This document shows, piece after piece, positions 9,862-24,268 of a stretch of DNA of 64,000 bases. The position numbers were made by a program, and so were the translations under genes. Origin of the DNA: Clonostachys chloroleuca. Taxonomy: Eukaryota > Ascomycota > Sordariomycetes > Hypocreales > Bionectriaceae. The DNA is taken from positions 558,001 through 622,000 of the forward strand of contig JBANAY010000004.1 of NCBI GenBank assembly GCA_037952775.1. Direction: 5' to 3'. Numbering within the stretch: position 1 is the stretch's first letter; the number at the start of each line of letters is the position of its first letter. The notes below the pieces were generated by a model. It saw only the letters and a list, made by a program, of their open reading frames with translations, did not search any database and was not told the origin of the DNA.

Positions 9862-12800
9862 GATGAATCCGATGCAACGAGAGGTTCTAGATGGAGGCGG
9901 AATGTCTACCACGGGTATCTGGATCGAGGCCTTCTCAATAAGACCATACGGTGAAGGAGATCGACGACGTCGGTCTGGTGATGGGTTTTGGATTCGAACT
10001 CTCTTCTGCCGACGTTGTCGTCGCTGGACACCAGCTAACAGCTCGTCCTCAACGCCTTGGCCCAGTTGCAGCCGCAGAGGGTCGCTTTCGTCTTTGTGCT
10101 CGCCAATATCGCCCGTATCGGTCCACGATGACTCCGACTCTGAAGAGGAGGAGGAACGGTCACGATGATGGGAGTTTGAACCGCCGGGGCGGTAGTCGCG
10201 GCGTCCTGGACGAGACAGCAGAGATGCCGAAGCCGAGTCGTTGTCACGGCCGGGTCGTAGGGTCCGGAGGGGAATGTTGGAGGGAAGACGGGATGACGTT
10301 GACGAAGGAATGTTGGGTGGTTTTGGGGCTGGAAAGCAGCAGCGCCCACCTGTGACCAATTGAGGAAAGAGAAGGGAAAGAAAGGGAAAGAAGGGAAGAA
10401 AGAGGGCAAGACCGATTGTACCTGGGTACGTGCCGATAACGAAAGAGGTGGGAAAGAGCAACGGAACGAAGTCGTTCGGGGCTGTCTGCGGAGACAATTA
10501 TGGGTCGGGTGACAGGACACACAGCGTGAATCAGTTAGGTACAGGCAGGTCCCATTTGCGAGACCTCAGCGGCTCAGGATGATGCAGTCGGCTTAACCTG
10601 TCTTGATTGGCTTCACTGCCCCAATGCCTAGGAGTTGGCTCGCATGTGGTGCATGCACGGGCGACAGATAAGATAGAGCGGTATGGTCAATTGGCCGCTC
10701 AGCAATGTACCCGGTACTTGCGCCCCTGTGCGGTCAGAGGCAAGTCCAGCTGGGCATGAGAGACACCCGTGGGGAATTGTCACGAAGGCAACGAATGTCA
10801 CGCCGACGGCCAGAGCGAGATGATACTTCCCCAGCTGCGAAAGGCAGATGACTAGCGAGCTGCCACGAGTTTTCTGCGCGAAAGGCGCCCCGGACGAGTG
10901 GGCCAAGACGCACGATGATGTTCTAGGCGGAGATGGTGCAGTGCCTGGAGGCTGGAGAAGGCGCGGAAGGGTCAGGAGACCGACTGGGGTTTGGTCTGGT
11001 CTGGCTCAGAGCCTGGGGTTGGAATGGGGAAGCAGAGGAGAGACAGGCGGTCCGAGGAGGGAGTAGGCGAGCGTGATGAGGTCGAGTGAAATGGGGAAGC
11101 ACGAGATCACTGTCCTGGGACCTGAAAGATGACGGCTGAGATGAGATAGGCTCTCTGGACACGCAGTCATATTATTATGATGGTTGATTAGAGGGCCTCT
11201 GACAGCAAGCAGGACTCAGGAGACGGGATCTTGGTTTTTCCAGCCCTGCTGCTGCTGCTCAAATTAGCACCCACTCCACTAGAATCTGCCTGTCCATACA
11301 GCGGCCAGTGGCGCTCTACCAGCTGAATGCGCTACCCTCTATTACAGCCGCGCCAGCCAGCCTTGCTCTAGATGTAGCGGACATCGAAAGCAACCCAAGC
11401 GCCTGTCGCGAAAAGATTAAGTATGCTCAGGGCCTTATGTTCAAATATCAGACATAAGCTAAGGCCCTGTTTGCCGTACCGCCACCAGAGACACAGGGGA
11501 GAACTTTAGTACATCATGTAGCGGATACTAGATATCAAGTACCTGGTACCTCGCTATCTCTAGGACTTGATTCCTCCGCTTCTCTTTGGGCCCGGTGAAT
11601 CCCCTGCAGGCCCAGGACGAGGTGATGCTATGCCATGTACATGAAAGATCAGCGAGTCCTTCTCAGCAACAAACCACCTAGCGCCGCACACGTCGGTCCA
11701 CATAATCCCACGCTCCTTCTGAAGAACCTGAGGTGGGAGGAAGTACTGCCTACAACTGAACAATGTGTCTTCATGTGCGCGACAGACCCTTGCGAGGGTA
11801 CCTTGGCGAGCGTCTAAGTGGAGCAACGACGTCAGCCAGCAGGTGCGCCGACAATCGCTTCTCCATGGTTCGGGAGCAACATATCTCATCGGGGCATGAT
11901 GGCCTATCTGTTGTGTTTAGTTGTGAGCTGGTGGCCATCAATCCGAGTGTGAAAACTTGATTTGGGCGGTGCAGGTGCTTTAGCCATCACCGACAGTTTG
12001 ATAAAGCATATGGCCTGTGGTAATGCTCCTGATGACGTCTTAACGGTCAGCGCTGGGGTTCGTGGGGCAGATCTATGCACCATCTTGGGGGAAGGACGGT
12101 AGGGTTCCATTGAAAAATATTTTTTTGTCTGAACGTGACGCCAGATTTGCTCTCTTCTAGGCCCTAGGTCTTGTAAATTACCGAAGCTAGAGGTATCAGA
12201 ACGGTTTTGCAGCCTAGTTCTCCTGGTTCATCGTCCCCCGCGCCGGAATTCGGCGTGGTGGAGTCCCAACCCGGCGCCGTGATACAGGTCTCGGGAAGCC
12301 TACCGACGACGACGGATAACATTGAGTAGTCAGCGGGATGTGCAAGATTTCGACCGCTTTTCATGGAGGCATAATGTGCGCTGTCTGTCCATCTCTCGCT
12401 GACGATGTGTCATTGTTGCGTGTGGTACGGTCTCATAGAGGAGAAGCATAGCCGTCCCCTCAGCTTATGACACATACACCCCAAGCGCTGTCTATGTAAA
12501 ACAGAGCTACATCCCCTACGTACCCACCGACGGGATAGAAGAGAAAAATCATACCACAGTCAGCGAAAGATTGACCCAAACAACAGCAGAGAAAAAACAA
12601 TCGAGAAACAAATATGCCGTTGTGGACATGAATGAAGGGGAGATACTATAGGGTAGGGTAGACAGTCTACTAAGATGGTGCACCGACATCCCTGTTACAA
12701 GTCTCGCTCAAAGGAAATAGATGCGAGACGAAAACGGACTGGTATTCAATTGCATGCTAGCTAATACCCTATATATGACGAATCAATTAGTACCTAGGTA

Positions 12801-13009
12801 CTTATTAACCATTAGGGCGACATGTATACCTCAATATTAGCCAACTGAGAGCTGGTACAGACTACTATGAGAGTGTCTGGACTGATAAGTGGGGTAGCTC
12901 CTTATCGCCCGAATTTTTTTTATCTGTATCGATATCTCTGCAAACTTTCGAGAAAAGTAGATCAATCATAACGCCAGCAATATCCAATCCCTGATTTCCC
13001 GCAGCCACA
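9862..13009. other. Intergenic with possible transporter 5' extension
   Basis: From 10497 down to 9862 the minus strand is open in the transporter frame, and its translation is Ser/Arg/Asp-rich. A candidate intron ends with CACAG at 10354-10350. No in-frame ATG is present there. A short minus-strand stretch at 11305-11338 resembles the D-arm region of a tRNA. The rest, up to the Dbp9 start, shows nothing I can support. Confidence 0.5.
11305..11338 (-). pseudogene. tRNA-like D-arm remnant
   Basis: On the minus strand the sequence reads GGGTAGCGCATTCAGCTGGT followed by AGAGCGCCACTGG, close to the A-box/D-arm pattern TAGCTCAG-TGGTAGAGC of fungal tRNAs. It has a three-base insertion before the TCAGCTGG part. 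Downstream there is no T-arm GGTTCGANTCC box and no closing acceptor stem, so it cannot be a working tRNA gene. It may be a decayed tRNA or tRNA-derived SINE head, or chance. Confidence 0.3.
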
Positions 13010-15043
13010 ATGAAGCGCAAGCTCGATAAGAACGACAGGCCGTCCTCTGCGGCCGACTCGGAGCAGAAGCCAGCAACTGAGAAGCCCGAGGCAGAGTTTT
13101 CCTTCACTGACCTGGGCCTCGACCCCAGATTGCTCCAAGCCATCGCGAAGCAGAAATTCGAGAAGCCCACGCTCGTGCAGCGCAAAGCCATTCCATTAGC
13201 ACTCTCCGGCCAAGATGTCCTGTGCAAGGCCAAGACGGGGTCTGGAAAGACCGCGGCCTACGTGCTGCCTCTTCTCGCCTCCATCCTGAAGAAAAAACAG
13301 GTACATACAGGTCGCTCGCCAACCAGCCTTGCGCAACAAATGACTGACTTAGCCTCCAGACTACAACTGCGGCATCAACTTCGGCGCTTGTCCTCGTGCC
13401 GACACGCGAACTTGCCGACCAAGTGTTCAAAGCCATCGAACAATTCGCTTCCTTCTGCGCCAAGGATATTCAAGCAGTGAAACTTACCGATAAGCTCACC
13501 GACGCCGTTCAGAGGAGTCTCCTGTCCAACTCCCCGGATATCGTTATTTCTACACCTGCGAGAGCCTGGCACAATGTCAACTCATCCGCGCTGTCGCTGG
13601 AGAATCTTATTTGTCTGGTGTTGGACGAGGCAGATCTCATGCTCTCTTACGGTTATGACGAGGATATGAAGAACCTTGCAAAACTAGTACCCAAGGGCGT
13701 CCAGACGATCATGATGAGCGCTACTCTCTCCGCCGAAGTCGACGCCCTCAAGGAAATCTTTTATCGCGATCCTACTCTCCTGGATCTTGAGGAACCTGAG
13801 GCAGACGGTGAGGGTATCAGCCATTTCGTGGTCAAGTAAGATCCCCTAGGTTGAATGTTTCCCCGGAACGTGCTAACAAACTTACTCTCAGATGTGGTGA
13901 AGACGAGAAGTTCCTTCTTGCATACGTTATCTTCAAGCTCCAATTGATCAAGGGAAAATGCATTATTTTCGTCGCCGACATCGACCGATCATACAGGCTT
14001 AAACTATTCTTCGAGCAGTTCGGAATTCGAAGTTGTATTCTAAACTCGGAGCTGCCTGTCAATTCGAGAATACACGTGGTGGAGGAATTCAATCGCAATG
14101 TGTATGATATCATCATCGCCTCGGACGAGAAGAGCGAGATGCTCAACGTCGACCCAGAAGATGACGAGGCTGAGGATGTCAAGAAGGGCGAGGAGAAGGA
14201 GGAGGAGTCTAAGCACCCCAAGAAGAGGCGCAAGCTCGCAAAGAGAGATTCGGAATACGGAGTTTCGCGAGGTAGGTTCTCCGCCTCTTTGGTCTGGACG
14301 CATTTGTTTACGCAAATCTAATACGAGTAACTAGGCATTGACTTCAAGAACGTCGGAACCGTCATCAATTTCGACCTCCCAACCACAGCCTCCTCCTATA
14401 CTCACAGAATAGGAAGAACTGCCCGCGCTGGGAAGAACGGCATGGCGTTATCGTTTGTGGTTCCCCAGGCGTTGTACCGAAAACATATGCCCACTACGGT
14501 CGACACTGCGGAGAAGGACGAGAAAGTGTTGGCAAGGATTATCCGCCAGCAAAAGAAGATTGGTAAAGAAGTTAAGGACTACAACTTCAACAAGGAGCAG
14601 GTGGAGGCTTTCCGGTATCGAATGAACGATGCCCTCAGAGCTGTCACCAAGGTTGCGGTCCGAGAGGCCAGGACGAGAGAGTTGAGACAAGAACTCTTGA
14701 AGAGCGAGAAGCTCAAACGGTACTTGGTTCACCCCAGCTTGTTCAAAGGAAAGTAGTCTGACAGTTGTACAGTTATTTCGAGGAAAACCCAGCAGAGTTG
14801 CATCACGTACGACACGACGGAGAGTTGCGAACGGCAAGGTCTCAGCCCCATCTTAAGCACGTGCCGGACTATCTTCTCCCCAAAGAGGGGAAGAAGGGTC
14901 TTACCTCAGAAGAAATTGGGTTTGTGCCACTGAGAAAGAAGGATCGGTCGCGACACCACAAGAAGGGAAAGCGAGGAGTGAAGGTCGGGGGCAGAAGGGC
15001 TGATCCTCTGAAGACCTTCAAGGCAAGACGAAAGACGAAATAG
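13010..15043 (+). CDS. DBP9: DEAD-box ATP-dependent RNA helicase Dbp9
   Basis: Five exons (13010-13300, 13360-13835, 13892-14271, 14335-14719, 14773-15043) give 600 residues, the usual Dbp9 length. Visible helicase motifs are the Q motif ending LVQRKAIP, Walker A AKTGSGKT (74-81), [12 protein letters not shown] (186-189, in [10 protein letters not shown]), SAT (217-219), and motif [13 protein letters not shown] long acidic/basic insertion with [15 protein letters not shown] sits between the SDE motif and the GIDFKNV region, as is typical of Dbp9. The C-terminus is very basic ([10 protein letters not shown]), fitting a nucleolar protein. Dbp9 acts in early 60S ribosomal subunit assembly, and the yeast protein can unwind RNA and DNA. 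The last intron (14720-14772) is needed to reach YFEENPAEL, because reading through it meets a stop. Confidence 0.95.
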
Positions 15044-16588
15044 AGCATGTGAAAATTGGTGAAGGCATTTCCGGGTAAATAGCGTCTCGTTGAATAATAC
15101 ACACAATAGTAACCTCACAAGCAATTTTCGTTGAGTTGTCGGGTCTAGACTGGTCAGCCACATTCTATCAAGTGGTCTACTAGTGTTAATGTTGGGCTGA
15201 GAACAGGGGCCGGGTATGCCACTATCGCCTTGGTGTGAGAAACTACCAGTTGGTTCGCTTAATGTGAGATTCCGTTGATTTCAGAGGCAAGTTTGTACCA
15301 CTATCCAACGGCTAGTATATGTGACCTGTTGAATGATTGCCAGGCGAGCTTGGGCTCCTGTACAGGGATGGTAGCGGGTAAGACAGACACTGGCCCGTCC
15401 TGAACGGAATGTCAGTGCCTGCCTGCGCATCGGAGACATGCATGTACAAAGTGACGATAGATTGGACGAACTCACTAAAATGGGATGGGGTTATGGCCAG
15501 CAAACACGAGATTCTCGCCCAAACCACCACCACACCACGTATTACCAGCACACCATGCATGAAGGCCCTGCATCCGACCCTCCCCACGCCCACCAGCCAC
15601 CACACACACATCATGTGTGATCGCCCATCTGCCTTCCCTCGAGTCCCATTGGCAAGGAGAGCTCACACTCACAGGGGCAGATCGTGCGAGCGATGAGGGT
15701 CTGCCGGTCCCCTGTTTTCCCTTTTCTTTTTTCTGCCCTGCCTCAGGAGGGGACTTGTCTCACTCTAAGCAGCGTTCCTCGAGCTAGGACCTATTTTCTG
15801 CGACACGGCCGACTGGTCCTAGCTCGAGGGCTCTGGGCAGACCAGACCATGGCACCTAAGCAGGCACCGTGATCAGTTGATGCTCTTTTCTCTCATGCAC
15901 GCTATCCCGTGCGGCTGGATCACATCCGTGAGGCTTGGTTGGCTAGCTGCCTGGAGGGCTTGTGCCAAGGCGCATCAGCGTGCGTCAGTCCGTCCCGTCA
16001 GCCCAGGGCGAGCACATATGTTGTAGCTTATCGCCGCTTGTTTCTCGCTTGCCTTTTTTTCTCTCCCTCCCTTGCCTGCCCTCGTGTGTGTGAGTGATGA
16101 TATCTGAGTTCGGGAGATCCTCATTTGCCCGCCCCTATCTGCCCCCAAGGACGATGCGCAGAGGAGAGAGTAGCACCCCGTTGTTGTAGCCATCTTATGC
16201 TTGTTCGTCTTCCGCGGAGCTCGTATTCAACCTTATGATCAGCCCACCCATCCATCCGCTGCAAAGTCAAAGGGGCGCCTCCATATTCCGAATTGGCAGA
16301 ACGATCATTCATAATATGGTCTGAACGGTTTCCTGTTCTGTTTACCGGTCTTGCTGATCGACAATTGCGTTCCTGGAGAGAGAGGGGCTGGACGCCATCA
16401 CCAAACCCAGCCATCCGACAACAGCAGAGAACCACAGCCCGTCCCAATCGTTTGTCTGCGTTTCGAGAAACGCGTTGGCCGTAACCCGGGCTTTTTTCCA
16501 CAATTGATAGTAGTATAAGAATACGGAATTCTGCTCCGGCTCGGCGGGTGAATCGGTCAACCTCTCCCGGTTGGTCTCGGCTGTTGCA
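15044..16588. other. Intergenic with a strong inverted repeat
   Basis: No gene is seen. The region holds a perfect 15-bp inverted repeat (described separately), several pyrimidine-rich tracts near 15715-15740 and 16050-16080, and the promoter side of the Chs7-like gene. Confidence 0.6.
15777..15829. repeat. Inverted repeat, 15-bp arms, 23-nt loop
   Basis: CCTCGAGCTAGGACC at 15777-15791 is the exact reverse complement of GGTCCTAGCTCGAGG at 15815-15829. The arms can form a stable hairpin in RNA or a cruciform in DNA. It lies about 730 bp after the Dbp9 stop and 760 bp before the Chs7-like start, so it is not an obvious terminator of either. Confidence 0.85.
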
Positions 16589-17719
16589 ATGGGGTCAACA
16601 GAGTTCGGCAATTTCAACGTTGGTTTTGCCCACATCGGATCAAAGGTTTGGGGCTGGATTGCTGACTTAATTGGCCAACATAGAAATTCTGCGCACACTC
16701 GACACTGCCAATCTGCAATGTACGTGGTGTATTTGCTTCCTTTCAGTCGTGTGGGAGCCCAGCGGGGGAGAACAATGACTGACCGGGGACAATATAGCTC
16801 TTATCACCGCCCACAAATGACCAGGATGGAGGGGATTGGGGAGGTTGTCAGCTCGTGGGAATTCGCCTTGAGGGTGGCAGGAACTTGGCTAATGTTGGCT
16901 CCATCATATTGGCCGGCATTGCTGTTATTGTCGCCACCTTGATATTGAGCTATTCTGGAAAGAAGAAGTTTATCGGGAGAGGGTAAGCATTTCATGCGGG
17001 CACGTCTCCTTTATTGGAGCTCATCTGGCTAACACGGGGTCATTCACAAGGGAAATGCAAATCTTCCTCCTCGGCTATATCCTGATAAGTGTTTGCGAAA
17101 TATTCTCAGTTGGCGGGTTGCCCATCAGCAAGAATGTTCGGATGGTATATTCAGCTTGCCCCTGCTTCCCCGTTTGATTCTTATTATCGAGGCTAAGAAA
17201 TGTTCTATACAGGCATTCTCGGCGATTCACATCGGAGCGATCACGGCCACAACATGGGTCCTGGTGATGAATGCCCTTGTTGGTTTTCAGTTGACCGACG
17301 ACAGCGCATCGATCACTCTGGCGGCGACCCTCCTTGTATCGCTCATCCTCTTCGTCGGCACTGGCTATATTGCGCTCGATACCGGCTTCCAGTTCACACA
17401 GCACTGGGCATCCAGCTACGAAACCCCGAACCGCCATATTTTCCTCTACGTTCTGTATCAGCTTGTCCCGCTCGTCTTCCTGGTTGTCTTCTACGTGTTA
17501 GAGGGAATCCTAGTGATACGTGTTCTCGGCGAGATCCGCCCGATGCTGTACTTGTCAATTGCCGCCGTTCTCTTTGCTATTGGCCAGGTCTTCAACTACA
17601 TCGCGAGTGGGTATATCTGCGACGGGACAGGCGGGAAAGTCGACGGGGCCTTGTTCCAGACCTTCTTTACCTTGCTATCGGTCATCATGATCTGGATATT
17701 CTGGGGCAGTTTGAAATAA
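16589..17719 (+). CDS. Chs7-like chitin synthase export chaperone family protein
   Basis: Exons 16589-16618, 16684-16719, 16852-16982, 17051-17144 and 17213-17719 give 265 residues. The first two exons encode only 10 and 12 residues, yet they restore the family start MGSTEFGNFN and the FCAHSTLPICNLVG motif that follows it in Chs7 proteins. About seven hydrophobic helices follow, including VGSIILAGIAVIVATLI, EMQIFLLGYILISVCEIF, an ALVGFQL motif after helix 4, and ALFQTFFTLLSVIMIWIFW at the end. In yeast, Chs7 is an ER membrane protein needed for export of chitin synthase Chs3. Filamentous fungi carry several paralogues. This one differs from the main Chs7 type by a shorter loop after LVG (IRLEGGRNLANVG), so its client is uncertain. 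Confidence 0.85.
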
Positions 17720-18595
17720 GGTGTGCGATTCTCTGGATGTTCCGAGATCGACTTGTTGGTGTCGTAGCTTCCCTTTATATCTGACAAGGTCTCCTCGACA
17801 AGGGGGTCACACGGAAGCACGATTTCTCCTCTTACGCATCTCTGATTTGTAATGGGCAATGTATAAATACGATGGCCTCGATGAGACGGTTAATTAGGTT
17901 GAATGGCGCTCACGTCTGGATATTGGTTGGATCGCTGAGATTTGATCCTATAATGTAATGGATAAGAATGATTGGGAATTGGGAGGATCCTAGCCAGAAG
18001 AGATTGAGCCTTCAGATGAACGATTTGAAAGATCATGATAATAGCCGTAGCTTTTGCTAAGGTGAAAATTAAAATGAATAATGAAGATATGGTTATTTAT
18101 AGTTTGATCTGATGGTAAATCACCCTCATAAAGGTCATGCCGGGATTACCTACGCCTACCTAGCTAGGTAGTGGGGAGAAATACTGGCCCAATTAGGCAA
18201 CCAAAAGTCGTATCTGCAAAAAGAAAGAGAAAATGTTAAATATTCGGATGTCTCTATCTTAAGGTAGAACGCCGATCAATGATGCACCCTGGATGTGGTC
18301 CAGAAATTTGGGCTATCTGGGTTGCCCTTTAGAGCTGCTCTCATTGGCTTCAGCTACATAATCCGCTGTGGAGAAGCACAAGGCTGCGTGAATCTTAGAA
18401 GTAGCAGCCTTGTTCGCCTTTCCCTGCACAACACCTTCTTTCAAGCTTACCATCAGGCCGACTCCCCATGCTGTCCCAGCTTCGCGGTGCGTCTACTGGA
18501 GCCTAATTTTCTCGTCAAGCTTTCATCTCACTCCACCCTCCGCGAAGCTCCCACCTCGCTCTTTTACACGGACCTGCCGTACGGCCTCTTTCGCC
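17720..18595. other. Intergenic, promoter side of TFIIH p44
   Basis: No gene is seen. The 17.94-18.24 kb part is clearly A/T-richer than its surroundings. The 18.41-18.59 kb part is pyrimidine-rich and open in the p44 frame, but the family N-terminus fits the ATG at 18596. Confidence 0.6.
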
Positions 18596-20155
18596 ATGGC
18601 GGACTCGGACGGTGAGTTCGTCGCGGACGACATGTCCGACGACGATCTCCACGACCACAACGTCTCCGACGACGGCAACGACGCGAATGGCTCGGGGGCC
18701 CGTAGTGGCAACGGATCGCGCTCCAAGGGCCGGCGGAAGGGCGATAGGAACGCCGCGCAGGCATGGGAGAAGTCGAAGCGCACGTGGGAGACCGACCTCC
18801 CCGAGGAGGAGGACGGGATGCTCAACATGACGGCGCTGGAGGCGGAGAAGCGCAGGAAGCTACTGAGGGACACGACGCCGCTGCAGCGAGGCATCATCCG
18901 CCACCTGATTGTTGTGCTGGACATGTCCTTCGCCATGGCCGAGAAGGACCTGCTGCCGACGCGGTTCCGGCTCACGATCAACTACACGGCCGCCTTCGTC
19001 AAGGAGTTCTTTGAGCAGAACCCCATCTCGCAGTTGGGGATCGTGGGGATGCGGGACGGCGTGGCGGTGAGGATCAGCGACTTGAGCGGGAATCCCGCCG
19101 AGCATCTGGAGAAGTTGAAAGACCTCCCAAGTCAAGATCCTCAGGGCAACCCCAGTCTGCAGAATGCGTTGGAAATGTGCCGTGGTGCCTTGTTGTGAGT
19201 TGTCTCCTCGTTCATGTGACGGTGGTGCTCGATTGCCACTGTCACATGAATTTACCTTACTGATTGCTGTGAAATCGTAGTGCTAACTCGTTGGGGTGTT
19301 CCCAGTCATGCACCATCACATGGAACTCGGGAGGTCCTTATCATCTACGGAGCATTACTCTCTAGTGATCCTGGTGACATCCACGAGACCATCGGTAATC
19401 TAATCGCCGACCGCATTCGAGTATCGATTGTCGGCCTTTCTGCGCATCTCGCCGTTTGTGCAGAGCTTTGCTCCCGAACAAATGCTGGCGATGAGTCTCA
19501 GTACAACATCGCCATGGACGAGGTACACTTTCGGGAGCTCTTCCTCGCCGCCACCACGCCTCCCGTCACGCGCACCGCCGAGCAGAACGTCGCCAGTCTG
19601 CTCATGATGGGCTTCCCCTCGCGGACTCTGGCCCCGAGCGGCAGTATAAGCTACTGCGCGTGCCACAGCAAGCCATACCGCGAAGGGTACGCCTGCACCC
19701 GCTGCGGCGCCCGCGTCTGCCGTCTCCCCACCGAGTGCCCTTCTTGTGGCCTCACCCTCATCCTGTCGACCCATCTCGCCCGCAGCTACCACCACCTCTT
19801 CCCGCTCCGAAACTGGGTAGAGGTGTCCTGGGCTGACGCTGCCGCATCTACCGCGTGTTTCTCCTGCATGTGCCCTTTCCAAGAACCCAAGGCTTCTGCA
19901 CAAGCCGATGGTAAGAATACTGTTGCTGGTGCTAAAGAAGCCCAGCCGGCGAAGCACAAAGGTGTCAGCGAGAGTGGTCGGTACGAGTGCCAGGTTTGCA
20001 AGAACCACTTCTGCATCGATTGCGATGTCTACGCCCACGAGGTGGTCCACAACTGCCCCGGATGCCAGAGCAATGTGCACAGGCAGCCCCAAACGTCAGT
20101 GACGAATGGGAATGGCACGGCCGCCCATGGAGACACGGTCATGGCAGACGGCTAG
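18596..20155 (+). CDS. SSL1: TFIIH core subunit p44 (Ssl1)
   Basis: Exons 18596-19194 and 19306-20155 give 482 residues. The intron is GTGAGT..CCCAG with a GCTAAC branch. The N-terminus is acidic (MADSDGEFVADDMSDDD). A von Willebrand A-type Ssl1 domain follows, with RHLIVVLDMSFAMAEKDLLP, QLGIVGMRDG and the conserved HGTREVLIIYGALLSSDPGD. The C-terminal zinc region starts near residue 317 with C-x-C and CTRCGARVCRLPTECPSCG, and continues near 428 with CQVCKNHFCIDCDVYAHEVV then HNCPGC. This C4/RING-like module binds p62/Tfb1 and p34/Tfb4. p44 stimulates the XPD/Rad3 helicase in nucleotide excision repair and transcription initiation. All expected zinc ligands are present. Confidence 0.97.
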
Positions 20156-20771
20156 GCTTATCTTCCTTTCACGTATCAAAAACGGAAAAGAAACAAGGGA
20201 AGTGGCTTTCCTAATTGGCTAGCCCAGCCTTGTTTTCTGCGTACAGCTACGAATATCTTGGGCCCATTCTGGGGTTGAACTTTGTTCGGTGTCTTTTGCT
20301 TTTTTATCGCTTTACCCTTTTTCATTTTTCTTCCTTTCTGGTTCCTCCTTTCCTTGGAATTAGAGCGCCTGAAGAAATAAACCGGAAAGAAGAGCGTTCC
20401 TGACGAATTTACGAATATCACATGCCGATGGGTCTGGCGAGGGAGCAAAATTATCTCAGATGTGTTGGATCAACGAAACAGAAAAAAATGTTTGTATAAT
20501 AGGTACTGGCAAGGCCAGATCGAGGAGCAAAGCATGGACGTGGAGTTGGGATCAATGACTTGAATAAGAAAACTATTATGTTGGAAGTTGAATAAGTCTT
20601 GTATTTGTGCAATCCTGCATGCAATCTAACTCTGCCTGCCAAATGTGTCCATATCTCATAATCTTCCACTGCTTGCTTCCAGGTGACTCTCCCCTCCCTC
20701 ACACACAAGTCCTCAACTGACTATGAAAGAATTTATATTTTGTTCCCTTATGAATACCCCTGGTGGCGCTT
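20156..20771. other. Convergent intergenic region, p44 / HPPD 3' ends
   Basis: About 620 bp between two convergent stop codons. It is A/T-rich with T-runs and fits two 3' UTRs. No gene is seen. Confidence 0.6.
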
Positions 20772-23269
<2,498 letters not shown>

Positions 23270-24067
23270 ATGACTGCTATCGAACTGAGCCGGCACGATA
23301 TCAACGTGCTTGAGAAGATCAAAGACCCAGAGTCAAACCCAACTGCGGGCATCATCATCGATGACACTCTACCAAGGGATCCTCATATCATTGATTCCAC
23401 AGTATATGACCGAGTGGTAGAGAAGGAACGCCAAATCATCCAATCTCTGCAGAAGCTTGAAATCCAGCTAAGCCAGTCGATGGCTGAGAATGGAACCGAA
23501 ACCGCGATCCAAGGCTATAAAGATTGTGCTTCTGAACTGGGCAATTTAATATCTGAATATCCCAACTACGCTAGTGCCAGGAACAACCGAGCGCAGGTCG
23601 TCCGGCGGCTCTATGGAGATGCAATGCTGATGTCCGAGATTACCGGTATGCCGATGCCGCTGGTTGAGCAACCGGATAGAGGCGAGAAACGCACAGCTTC
23701 CGCAGGCGCGCTGGCCGACCTCGAACAATCCATTCTCCTCCTCTCACCGCCGTCTCTGTCAACACCAATATCACCACAAGCGGCACGAACGTTGTCTATG
23801 GCACACACCCAGAGAGCAGCCATCTACTTGAAGACTGCTAAATTATTGGCATTCCGATCTTTGGACATCGATGAGAATCGGAGAGAGACCCACTGGAGGA
23901 AGATAGATTTTGAAGAGGCTGCATCGCGAGACCTGGCGCTTGGCGGGAGATATGGTAACCAGATTGCCAAAGGATTGGCCGTGAGTGTCAACCCTACGGC
24001 AAAGCTCTGTGGGCAGATTGTGCGCGAAGCGATGAAGAAGGAATACGGTCCATCATTTGGCGAATAA
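23270..24067 (+). CDS. TTC36-like tetratricopeptide repeat protein
   Basis: A single exon encodes 265 residues. The order of motifs matches animal TTC36: an early VLEKIKDPESNP segment (TTC36: xLxxIxNPxxP), a TPR helix pair with YASARNNRAQVVRRLYGD, then ADLEQSILL, a second repeat with HTQRAAIYLKTAK, a third with KIDFEEAASRDLALGGRYG, and the family end NPTAKLCGQIVREAMKKEYG. Fungal members have insertions between repeats, here a Ser/Pro-rich loop around residues 160-180. In mammals TTC36 binds HPPD and shields it from ubiquitin-dependent loss; its absence raises tyrosine. The gene sits head-to-head with HPPD here, so the same role is a reasonable inference but has not been shown for fungi as far as I know. 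Confidence 0.85.
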   Translation: MTAIELSRHDINVLEKIKDPESNPTAGIIIDDTLPRDPHIIDSTVYDRVVEKERQIIQSLQKLEIQLSQSMAENGTETAIQGYKDCASELGNLISEYPNYASARNNRAQVVRRLYGDAMLMSEITGMPMPLVEQPDRGEKRTASAGALADLEQSILLLSPPSLSTPISPQAARTLSMAHTQRAAIYLKTAKLLAFRSLDIDENRRETHWRKIDFEEAASRDLALGGRYGNQIAKGLAVSVNPTAKLCGQIVREAMKKEYGPSFGE

Positions 24068-24268
24068 ATAACAATGAGCCTTTTAATAGAGAAAAGAAAA
24101 ATAGAATCTTTGGCGACCCAGCGCAATTCACATTATGTTGATGAGGTGCTTAGTGACCGGTTGTAATGCTATAGTCTTTATGATGTAGATTTTTCTGTGG
24201 CGAGCCCAACCCGTCTAAACAATGGCGTGTTAGCCAAACCCATTGAATGCTTTTTGCTTTGCCAGAAC

